A stretch of 64,000 bases of DNA. It comes from Albula goreensis. Its lineage: Eukaryota; Chordata; Actinopteri; Albuliformes; Albulidae. The DNA is taken from NCBI GenBank assembly GCA_022829145.1, contig CM040745.1, positions 30,959,406-31,023,405 of the forward strand, in the 5' to 3' direction. The translations under genes and the position numbers were made by a program. The notes beneath the pieces are model-generated. The model made no database searches, was not told where the DNA came from, and was given only the letters and a program-made list of their open reading frames with translations. Below are positions 1 through 11,387 of this stretch, piece by piece (position 1 is the first letter of the stretch; every line of letters starts with the position of its first letter).

Positions 1-261
1 GCACCCAGACAGGCAAGTAACTACTCCACATACAGTAAAGTGCATTGAGACTCCCAACACATACACCCAAAAGAACTGACAAGTTAAATATTTTAGGTTC
101 ATTAGTTTATTTCATATTCAATTCTACTCAGCATCTCTGTTCAGGTCTACAGTAGTCACCCTTGTAATGCTGAAATTCGACAGCTCATTGCACCTGGCCT
201 CCCTCTGCTTATCCCAGGTGCATGCAGGATCTGCACTGCACAGTGGTTTTTGGGTACCTAC

Positions 262-3200
262 CTGTCCCACTATGTGCTTCCCATTGATGAACGCCTCAAA
301 CCCGCATACCGCCGCAGACTCATCCAAAGGAAAGACATACTTGGCCTCGATTGGGATCTGACTCAGGTTGGTGTATGACTGAAAAATAATGACCTGAGAA
401 CACAAGAGCGTACAGAATTTGATTGTTAATGCTGGAATTTCCTGTCTGGTCACAAGCACTGGATGTAAGTGTTGCCAGCAATTCCATAGATCTTCTTCGA
501 AAGTTACGAAACTTCACCAAGTAATTACCAACCTCTCTTATCAGAGCATAAAAAAATAAATTAACACAGTACCTAAAATATGAGTATGAGTGTGAAGCCA
601 ACAGATCAAACAGCAGTTAAGATCAAGTACCAATACAGTACCTGTATCACCAGGGGAGATTACTGAACAGCACAGTGGTAGAGTTACCAGATGAGATTAT
701 TTGGTTGCTACAGTACCTGTGTAATCAGGTGTGGTTAAAAGGCAGCGCAGTACCTTGACCTGGCAGGCTAGTTTACTGGCAGTGCAGTGCCCTGTGTTTC
801 AGGCTAGTTTACAGGTGGCACAACACTTGGGTGAGGACGTGAGGTTAATGGTAGGTTAGTTTAATAGCAGGAAAGTACCTGTGTCAGTAGATCCATCAGC
901 TTACACTTCACATGGACAGCTTGTAAGGGCAGTGGTTTGCCAGTGTTATCCAGCAGCCCTGCAGTAACTTCCTCAAGGCGGTTCTTGTATCGGTCAACAC
1001 TGTCCTCCTCACCTTCGGCCACTGGAAAGATGAGATGCACCAACACTCAACACTGGCACACAACCGAATAGCAAAAGTGTTTATGTAAGCTAAAAAAATA
1101 TCAAATGAGAAAGGCTCTGTTTACTCCAACGATCACAGATGAAATGCATTCAGGGAAGCAACTCCCTAAAATGTTCTTCCTTGGAGAGTGTGGAATAGTT
1201 TTTTTAGTTTTACGCCACTGTTTTGGATGGTGCATCATGCACTGTTCAGGTGCCTCTGAACATGTGTAGCTCCGCCCAGGTGTGACATAACCATGCAGTC
1301 ATCCTTCACTGAGGTGTGCTCTGTACTCACACAGGTCAGAGGCTGAAGCTGGCTTTTTCTCGTCAGATGAGACGTTCACAGTCGGCTGAAACTTCTTCTC
1401 CGTGTCTCCTTCCACAGTGAACTGCACTACATATTTGATCTGAACCTGGTCTGCGTTGTACACCACATATTCGTTATACTGGGGGGGGGGGCACACAAAC
1501 CAAAATATGTTATCGTCAGGATCACAGAGCTTGAAATTTTAATTAAAGCATAGTGCGTGCAAAATTTGTCTCATGTACAGTACAAACAAAATCATTTTTA
1601 TCTCATGTCCAAGAAAGATGTCTCTTTATGGACAAAAGGGGCTAGTTTCAATTAAACACACTAAGTCTTTGATGGCGTATACAATTCAATCAAAACAGAC
1701 TTTACATTACAACATCATATTCTTTGAGTGTGAAATATTTCATTGGATACAAGCATGTCCTTTAGAATGTCCTCTTTTCATTGTGAAATAGAAAACAATA
1801 TCCCTTTAAAATATGTTCGTCTGTTCTTGTGTGGAGAAAAATCTGCCCTTAAAGGAACCATGTGCATTTGAGTGAATCTAAGCCAATGTTTTTTTTCCAT
1901 GACACCGACGAAAGCACCTTAAAGTCAGAGGGCTTTCCAGGGTACTCTCGGACACCGCATACACTGTGGTACCCCTCTGGGGCGCAGGTCAGACTGACAT
2001 CCCTCTTGTGGAGGTCCTTGCACTGGCCCAGAGCCACATCACAAACTGCCAGCAGGCGAGTGCCATCAGTCTGGCCAGGCTTAGCGTAGTTGAGGCCGGT
2101 GCTGTTGGGGGGGTGGTGGGTGGTGGGTGGTGGGTGGGGGAGAAACCATGAAGCAGCTAGCACAGGAACAGAACTTATGTCCAGAGTGACACCTGATTTA
2201 AAATCACAATTATGTTTGAAAAAGAAACCCAGGAAATGCATGCTTGCATGAAAGACCAATAAAATAAAATAATGTACAGGAATTTTGTACGTCTCAAAAG
2301 GGTTAAAATATTAATTACATAAGAGTAAACATTGTAAAAAATAAGTTTGGACACAGACTGGGTTGTTTATTAACATTTCAGCAGGGAATTTAATAAGAAT
2401 TGCTTCAAACACATCTACTTGTATTAAACTACTTTTCCATATTTCTCAAATTACTGACCACAGTGAGGAACTCCCCTTTGCAATGAAATATGTTTACCTT
2501 CTCATTCATTTATTTTAGGAAAGTCTGTACAACTGGAAATGTGTCCCCTTACAAATACAGTAAGGGGACACATTTCCATACTTATTGAATCATCTCCACA
2601 ACCAAACATTGTCATTGCCTGAGGTAGTTGCCATGACACATGAAAATCATGCACACACACACAGACATGTGCTTGACCCTCATTTTCAGAATGGTTGCTA
2701 GCTTGCACTGATGGACCATGGTGACACAAAGTGGCAGTGCTGACCTTGGAGAATCGCTGAAATAGATTCCACTGCCCAGGTGCCCAATGTCAGTCCTTTC
2801 TATCCCATGATGCTCCACTCCAACTTTGGGCAGCAACAGCCCACTAAAGGAGAAAGGAACATGTCAAACAGAGACCTTTGTCAGTCACAGGTCCCATGAC
2901 AGTGAGAAAAATCACTGTGTTTAATTAAACCTGTATTGTTGGTAATCTTCAAGTATAGCTTGATTGTTTTCCGATGCTGCAAATTAAACCTTTTCTAAAT
3001 TATGAAATGTTTGGCAAACCAAGATTTGTTAGCTGGTGTTGCAGTACAATCCACCCCATCATATCTCCATTATCTCTAAACCAATGGATTAACAATAAAC
3101 AATGGGAGCTTGAGTGAACATGGGTCTCTTAAAAGAAAGTTTAAAAGGTAAGAACATCATATTAAGTTCCCAAACTGCTTGACTGAGAGAGGATAATAAC

Positions 3201-6200
3201 TCTTCACATGTATAGATAAATTATTTTTAAATGGTAAAGCTAATGGCAAGTAGCCATGAGCATGGATTGTGATATACATATACTTGTCATATAAAATAGG
3301 AGTTCTTGTAACCCAAATCATCTAGAACAATTTGTCTAAATCACAGGAGCCGTACTATGTTGAGCAGAGCGCAGCTCTTACCATGTTCTGGGTGTTCTCG
3401 GTGTCCATTAAAACGCCGCTCACTCACCGGGACAGGATTCCCACAAAGTTTCTGGGGGCGGAAGAATGCATGAGGGGTTTGACATTCCCCAGCTCTCTCT
3501 GAAATGTCTGCATCTCCACCGGCCTGCTCACCCGGAACACGTTCTTAATCTGCACCGGCCTGCAAGGGAAACGCAGGAAATCTGACTGACTCACGCCTCT
3601 ACGACACCACAAAACGCAAACAGCCGCGCGCAGTGCATTTTGTGTTTGGTGCAGTACCTTTGACGGACCAGCATGTAGGTGACGTTGCGGTACTCCTGGC
3701 TGCCCGGGGAAACGCACTCGATGCTGCACCCCAGTGCACGGTATTTACCCAGGCTGGAAGGGGTGGGGCTCCACAGCGTGGCCTCGCTAACCTTCAGCAT
3801 GTCCCTGATTAACTGAGACAGGGCAGAGAGAATCTATCACATCCCAATGGCACTGAAATGCATCGACAGCACTGACAATCAAACTCATTGATTCTTTGTT
3901 TATCACAACAAAGCAATGGCCAGTAAAGCTCCCAGTTTCTCCTAATCACAGATTCACACACAGAACTATGGAACTGACAGCAGACACATAACCTCTGGAT
4001 AGCCCATGTCCACAGACAAGTCACCTCATGGATGGAAACCACACTTTGTTATTTGTTCAGCCCTCCCTGGCCTGTTACTGTGCTACATGACCGCCACTTC
4101 TCTTTCACTGTGGTTTTGGATCTATGAAAACCTTCACATAGGTACTTCCCTCCACCCGCACCTGCTAAGAGTGTGTGCAAAATACATGCAATGTAATACA
4201 AATATGCACTGTTCAGTTGGTTTAATTAATAAAATGAGGGCTTACTATTCCTTAATATTTACCTACACAGTATAAGGAGCAGAAATGTTTGCACTGACAC
4301 TTGCAAGGTTTGGATGTATGTTTGGTAACAAGGAATAATAAGGAAAACAAGCATGCTAAAGCCTGCTTATCTTGTTTTTCTGGGTAATTGATAGCTTCAT
4401 CTACTGAAAACAAGCAGCTATCCAACTGTGAGAGATGGTACTTCCATGCCTGAGAAGACTTGTGTGGATTTCACCCACAGGAAATCAATTCTAAGTCAAT
4501 TACATTCAGTCAATTACATTCATTCATTTCCTCTGTGGAACCATGTACTGTTGTTTCTTTATTTAAACACATCTTAATGTAAATAAAACCAGCAGTTAGG
4601 AAATGCAATTTAGAATGTGAAAATCACGAGGCAACAAAACTGAAAAAATAACATATTTTCAATACCAGACAGATTTTCTTTCAAGATTAATTCGGTCTAA
4701 ATATCCGAAAACATTTGAAAAGTGGTGGCCTGTAACCAAGACCTTTATTCATAATTGGATCTTAATCCAATAGCAGGTTAGTTTACCTGGCAGAGGTCCA
4801 GTTTTTGGGAGATGGTGCGTGTGGTGGGGTGTGTTTCCTCTTTGTGGGGCAGGAGGGTGTAGAATTCCCTCATGAGCTCCTGCAGCTGGTTCTGTTCTCT
4901 CTCATCCTTCAGCCCTTTCTGTACCTGCAGCAGCAGCCCCTCCGCTTTGCTCACCTGCAGCAACACAGGAAGCACGCAGGTCAATACAAATACAAATACA
5001 TATACAAATGCAAATGGATAGATAGTGCAAGTACAATAAACTACAAATTGTACAAGAAAAAAATGTGAGTGCCAGTGTAGCATGCACAAAGTGTATAATG
5101 TAAATACATGTAGTGTAAATACATATGCAATGCACGGTTGCATTCAGAATTCACATACATAGTCCTTCCCACACACAGGCTGTCTGGCGGGCATACACAC
5201 TCACACAGAGACAGCACTTCCTGTCTCTCGCCACAAAGGTAACGCTCACACCACATAGGCATACAAAAAGAACTTAGAAAAAAGAATGGTTGCACGCCAT
5301 TTGCTGTGTCCCTGCTGCACTTGCTAGCTGTGAGAAACTCTCCCCACTTCGGTTAAGATGTGCAGAGTGTCTTTGCTGAACGCAACCAGTGAGACACAAT
5401 AAGCCTTACATCATTGAGACTGATGCCGGTTATGGGGATCTTGAGAATGTTGTTCAGGCAACCGAGGGCTTCTCTCCACAGGAGCTCAACAAATGCACCT
5501 TCTGTCTCTGAGATGGCACTGCTGTTCATCCTCTCCTCCAGCAGCAGCTGTCAATCACACACAATACAAGATGCTGTCATTGACACTTTGCAGTAACAAC
5601 ATCAACCCCCCCCAATCTGGCAACCCTGCCACCATGTAATGCTCAACATTGCCAGATGAACACAATTAACTACCTTGCAATATTAAAATTAGATTCAGTC
5701 ACTCCCCACTGTCAGACCACAAAACCAAAATGAAACTGAACTAATTATTATTCATTGATGAGAAAGTCCCACATTAATTCAATTGAGAGACATACTGGTA
5801 ATCTGGAAATATCAGGATGTCTGGAAATATTAGAACTTGTATTGGTTGTTATGGAGAAAATCACACTACTGTATACATGTTATTCCTGAAATCAGCTTCA
5901 TGATACTGAAAAGTGGGCAGATCTAGCATAATGCTAACTTGCTGATTTTAATATATTAATGTGTGCTGCTATGAAGAGCCAAACTTTTTTGGTTGGTTCA
6001 GAGAAGTCAGTGATTGACAGCTCACTGTAGCTCCACCAGTTACAGGGCTCCAGAGAAACCCAGCCCTACCCCATCATTTGCCACACGCAGTGCCATGGTG
6101 TGTAAAGCCAGACCTGATGCAGCATGCTTGAGCCCAGGCCCTGGGTCAGTGGGGGCAGCGCAGTCTGCAGTTTAAAGTTACAGACGTGGAGCTCCGTCTT

Positions 6201-9137
6201 CAGGGTCTCGTACACCTCCAGGGCTTCCTCCGAGCTGGAGCAGTGCACTAGCTTATCACGGGTGACTGAAGCCTGGGAAAAGGACATGCAGAACAACATC
6301 AACATCATCACCATAAAAGTGCATCTGGCATGTGGGTCCTATACATTGGTGGTGACTAAGGGGACTTTCCTCCATGGATTATAGAGTGTCACTGAAAGTG
6401 CTGCATAAATGCACATTGTTGTTGTTGACAATACAACAAAAGTAACGATAACTAACAAAAGTAATGATCTGCGTACATATATTACTAATGTAACTACCAA
6501 ATAAAATAAATTACGTAAATTATTATTATTATTATTAATTAATTAACGTGTCATGTGACCTCCGACCTCACCTCAGCACCCTGACCCTCACTCCAGTGTC
6601 GCACCACACGGTACTGCCGCCCTGTTGGTCCACTGCTGCTCTGCAGCTCCAGCACTGACCAGTTCACACTGGGGCTAACCTACAGGCACACATGTCATCA
6701 CCACTGTAAAGCCATGTACATTACATTCACCACATACACAGGCACACACACTCACACACACACACACGTGTACACACACACACACACACACGCGTATACA
6801 CTCACACACACGTATGCACACACACGCACACACACACATACACACGTATACACTCTCTCACACACACACACGTATGCACACACACATACACACACACACA
6901 CACTATACCATAACATTAAGGTCTTTTTTGAACACAGTGGTAGGCTTACCCTCTCAAAAATGGAATATTTGGCCACCTCGAAATCGGAGGGATACATTGG
7001 CAGATCGCTGTCATTTTCACTGTACACTCTACAGAAAGGGAAAAGCTTGTTAATACCAACACACAGCTTTACACTACCAAGGCTATCACAAAACCTGGGA
7101 CTATACCCATGACAGACATTGGTTCAGCTGTGCTCAAAACAATGCTTCAGCACAAACCAATTTACAGTGAATTTCATACAATTTCATAAACTGAACAGAA
7201 ATGATCAAATGGGCCTCAAAGCACAATTTATTGGAACAAACAGCCAGGTTACTACAAAATTACAACTATGAAAATCACCAATGGTCATATAGAATCCGCT
7301 ATGGATTTGACAGGAATGTGGACATATAAATTGCTTCTGCTGTCTACCAACCTAACTGGGTGAACAAGTAACTCCAACACACCTGAGTTTGCCTAAGTAT
7401 GTCCCCTCCCTTGTCTCCTCCTCCGACTCGGTCTCCATGTCTGTCTCACCCTGGGGAGAGGTGGGTGCTGGGAGTGGAGGCTCATTTATAGGCTTCTGCC
7501 CCACAGATGGCTGGCCAGTCTCCTTAAACACTTGCAACCCAACCGAATGACACAAATCCTGCGTCAGCAGGTGCACACAGGGCAACATAATCAACACAAT
7601 CCCATCAATTATCCCTTGCTATTCACTGGATGTTACAATCTGAGCGACTTATGTTTTGCGCTGTGTTGTTTAACTACAGATTTTCCTCATATAGGAGCAA
7701 CAGCATTCTCTTGTCATCTACCCAAACAGTCATATTTCCTCACAAAATAGTTAAACGGTACTAGGAATTATTTTTGATGGATGCAGTGAGCTCATTTTCT
7801 GTTTGGTTTCTCAGTGTTGGAGTTGGAATGGTACTCCATAAGATCAACTAGTTCCTGACCTGCATTTTCTATTTAAAATGGCCTTAGGTATGCCTGAACA
7901 AGTTCTTAGCATTTAATTTCTCTACCCTTGACAATATGGGTCCTGTCATCTCCATTTCTCTTCCAAGTACCCTATTATATTGACAGGGAAGGTCCCAATA
8001 ACTCTGCCACCACAAGTGATCTGCATGCGGGACAGCAGGCATCGTGAGTCTGTTACCACTGTTTTACAACTGTTAGAGATTCTACAAAGAAGATATGGTA
8101 ATCAGAAGGTAGCAATGCTCATTCAGTGGATGATGTCATGACATACACATTAACCATTAATCCATACTGTAACTTTGTACTGCAAATGTGGGTCACCTTT
8201 TTATCGGTAACTCAAGATGTCATTAACATGGGGGACTTTATCCTTAGTCCATAGTTCTCAGTACTTATACATGAGCCCTGTTCTTCCCTTAAGGCATTCT
8301 TTGTAATGTTATGCTAACCTTGGCCAACTGAACATTTATAGACTGTCCACACAAAGAAAAAGAATTTAAAGTTCCATTTAATTCACTCATTTTACTACTC
8401 TAAGACGCAAATGGCGCAAACTCATTTGTGCATCAAACCATTGTCGGAGCATTTTCGTTTGGAAAGTGCTGGCATAGCTACAGTCCTAATACACGCACCT
8501 GGAGCTTGGGGAAAGAGGGGAAGTGAGTTCCTGATCTGCGAGGGCAGATCTGGACTGACTGCGGTGGGAGGGGGAAGCGGACTGTACTCCTTAACAGGAA
8601 GAAGAGTCCCATGTTCCAAGCAGCGGGACACATACTCCACCCTCACCACTGGCACCTGGAACTTCTGGATGCTACGTTGTCGATTGGAACTCACGCTGGA
8701 TAAGTTGTTTGTGATCACATGAGTGCACTGAGAGACAGAGAGACATCCAAAAACACATAGAGATGAGTTGAATGGATGGATGTTCAAAGCATAGGCTACA
8801 AAGGAAGATTCTACATTCAGACTGAAAGAGTAAAAAACATATGGAAACCACTTTTCTCCAATTTCATTTAAGTATTACATGGCTGAACTCTTTTATGATT
8901 TATAAAATCAACCATAAACACATATGGAGCAGCAAGGAGGGGAAGCTGTGTGATAAATACAAATAAATTCAAAAGCTGAAATAAGACAGTATGAAAAATG
9001 GGGCAGCATACCTGTTCATTGACCACATAGGAAATTCTACCTCCATTGTCTGTTATTGCCAACTTCAGCTTCTTCTTTTCCTTGAAGGGCAAATCCTTCG
9101 AATCCAGAACTACTGAGCAGTTCTCAAAGACAGGCAT
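262..9137 (-). CDS. parp4: Vault poly(ADP-ribose) polymerase 4 (PARP4), 5' portion, 15 coding exons
   Basis: Exons (minus strand, 5' to 3'): 9012-9137, 8499-8727, 7383-7530, 6950-7028, 6572-6679, 6114-6272, 5410-5547, 4787-4954, 3658-3812, 3428-3559, 2745-2843, 1918-2101, 1331-1478, 879-1021, 262-393. All junctions are GT/AG and phases agree, giving 716 codons; the rest (vWA domain, vault-binding C-terminus) lies beyond the left edge. Domains seen: N-terminal BRCT (about residues 1-100), helical PARP regulatory region (about 240-380), ADP-ribosyltransferase core (about 400-600), start of the VIT domain (about 625 on). The core motifs [15 protein letters not shown] and NEYVVY supply the H-Y-E triad at H468, Y508 and E578, so catalysis looks intact. 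PARP4 is the vault-particle ADP-ribosyltransferase, which modifies major vault protein. The start at 9137 matches the usual PARP4 N-terminus; an upstream in-frame ATG at 9161 is possible but less likely, because an acceptor-like CAG sits just before 9137. The order of exons and the length to the VIT domain match the family. Confidence 0.95.
2535..2577. repeat. Perfect 18-bp inverted repeat (hairpin) in a parp4 intron
   Basis: Positions 2535-2552 and 2560-2577 are exact reverse complements, separated by a 7-base loop. The transcript would fold into a strong stem in the intron between parp4 exons 11 and 12. The function is unknown; a palindromic transposon remnant is one possibility. Confidence 0.85.
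6731..6903. repeat. Impure CA/TACACA microsatellite in a parp4 intron
   Basis: A stretch of CA dinucleotides interrupted by GTATAC and CTCT pieces lies between parp4 exons 4 and 5. The open frames across it are low-complexity artefacts. Confidence 0.9.
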
Positions 9138-9270
9138 GACTGCGAGAACTTCACCACACACACAAACACACGAAAGCTATGTTTGAGAATTACATTTTGA
9201 GAACCAACCCAAAAAAGTATGCTTTTGCACCTGATTATGTTTTTGTACATTACGGACATTACCGGTTCAA

Positions 9271-9836
9271 CTACATGAGACACTTGTCCATCCGATCCCA
9301 TAATGTTGGAAACTGGTAAAGTCCCGAGTGAGACGTGCGCAGTCTATATTATTACAGGTTAAGTACTAAAGTAAAGGAGTAGGTTTACCTTAACAATTAA
9401 AAGCAAATAATATGTAAGCAATGCTTTTCGCTTCATAAAACTGATTTAGTTATATTTCAATGGTTGTTATTACGTTAGCCTTGTAATGTAGCTAGCTGAA
9501 TTAGTCTTATCCCACCGGCTGGTCAGGCTTCAGTACGTGACAGTTCTGTCTAGCTGCACCAGGCTGTGCTCAAAAACGTTAGCTAAGCATTCGTCATGAG
9601 GTGTCTCGGGCGGCAAAACACACTTTTTGTAAGGAAACTATGTTGCTTACCAATTGTTGTTGCTTGTAGGTACTGAATTCAAGGCGTTTTTCAGCCAGAC
9701 TTCCGCGAAAAAGCAAAACATTGGCACGCAGCTCTTCCTGAATGATAAGACACGCCTTTTTGAGTTGAACTACAGTTTGGTAACTGCACAATAGCACCAT
9801 CAATTGACTCGAATCAGAAAAACTCATCTCCCCCAC
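9271..9836 (-). CDS. Candidate two-exon small protein gene upstream of parp4 (unrecognised)
   Basis: Exon 1 would be 9651-9836 (62 codons, MGEMSFSDSS...), ending in a good donor (GTAAGC). An acceptor (TTTACCAG) at 9313 would join phase 0 to 9271-9312, adding 13 residues (FPTLWDRMDKCLM) and a stop, for a protein of about 75 residues. The first exon is rich in Leu, Lys, Glu and Gln and could form a short helix or coiled coil. I do not recognise it. It lies on the same strand just upstream of parp4, so the alternative is that these are noncoding 5' UTR exons of parp4 carrying a chance reading frame. No domain or signal peptide is visible. Confidence 0.3.
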
Positions 9837-9888
9837 ACCTCATATCCCAAAGGTCGTATCTCTTGTATTATTTACTTATGTGTGTGTG

Positions 9889-9919
<31 letters not shown>

Positions 9920-11387
9920 CAGACGAAGAAATTTCTCGATACCGTAATTTTATTTCGACAAAAAGTCCATATGAAAATAAATGTTTGGCCAACCAGTCAC
10001 AATAATTGTATCCAACATAAATATGCTGTACATCTTACATGCATTCAGAGATGCTTAACTAAACTGGTGCCTAAATCAGCTTGTGTATAATTCATTTATT
10101 TTTTCCTCACCACTTGCAAATAAAGTGTTCTTCATATACTCCAAATACTGTTTTCGCTGTACATGTATTTTTCTTAATTAAAATTACATGCAAAAGGGAA
10201 AAGGGCATTTCGTGCCCAGATATAATACTTCTACTCAAAGTTATTCTACAGGAGTACTTTGCTAATCATATAGCCTCCCCCTGTCAATTTAAAATCACTA
10301 ATGTAAAAGACGGCACACAATAACTTTTTATCTTTATTAATTTCATCTTATTTCCTATTTAATGGTATTGTCCAATGCACGTAAATTGTCCGGGAGCGAA
10401 AATACACTGCTATGAACACAGAATACATGTCCAATTCTTTATTTTTACCTAATGAAGATGTGTATGAAGTGGTCGGTCGCGGCACTGAGATGTGAGGGGT
10501 TATTTTCTGGGGGTGCTGGCATTGGTGTGGCATGAACATTATTGTCTGAGTAGGGTGGTGATTTCCCTACAATTGTGCAATTGTGAAATACTCTGTTTCA
10601 GAATGTTTTTTATTCACAGGTCTGTTTCCTTGCATTCGGCAATGTAGTGTATAAGTACATAACTATAATTTCTTAGATGCAAAATCAAACGCAAACAATT
10701 TGTTTTTTTTAAAAAATTATCAAATGTAGGCTATTTAATTCCATGAGTGGACCCTTTTCATTAAAAACAAGCCAGTTGGTGTTAATGTTACACTTGTAAT
10801 TAAACACACTGGAGCTACCATGAGCTGGCAACGAAATTGGTTACCTCTTGCCTTATTTTAACCAGCAGACATTGGCTGACACAGAAATTTTTAATGAGTA
10901 CGTTTTGCAATATCGTGGCTTTGCGAGTCGCCAATATATGACGTGTGAAAGTGATTAACAGACAGTAAATGATTAAAGTAACGAAACTTAGGTTTATGTT
11001 GTCATTATCATCTAAGGTGATAAGGACATCTCGAGATTTAGGCAAAACTGGATTACAGGTGAACTGGAAATCCCATTGATAATCATATGCTTTGGTTCCG
11101 AACCAAGGAAATCTGGAGCCTTGTATCAGGTGAAACTGCCCTTGAGCATTAATCCAACACTTTATAGATATGAGCTATACAGACGAATGCACACAAAACC
11201 ATAGACCGCTTTATGCATAAAACTGTATTGTTATTCTGTGACGTCAGTGAGATGCCACAGGACATTCACACTTGCCCAAGGACATATAACGCTAGGTGAT
11301 TAGCTGATTGCCTCTTACACACGCTATGAATAGAGGCTGTGTCAAAAACATTTTCGTTTGTTTAATTATTTATTACTCGTTACAACC
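9837..11387. promoter_or_regulatory. Intergenic region between divergent parp4 and dnali1
   Basis: This 1.55-kb stretch separates minus-strand transcription towards parp4 from dnali1. It holds a TG/TATG microsatellite at its left end and is otherwise AT-rich without a convincing exon. Promoters of both genes are expected at its edges. I see no clear TATA box or CpG island. Confidence 0.5.
9878..9919. repeat. (TG)n(TATG)n microsatellite
   Basis: A short TG run passes into about seven TATG units, close to the presumed transcription start region on the minus strand. Confidence 0.9.

Noticed and set aside
6714-7112. 132-codon histidine/threonine-rich open frame
   Set aside because: It is translation of a CA microsatellite and overlaps the real parp4 exon on the other strand.
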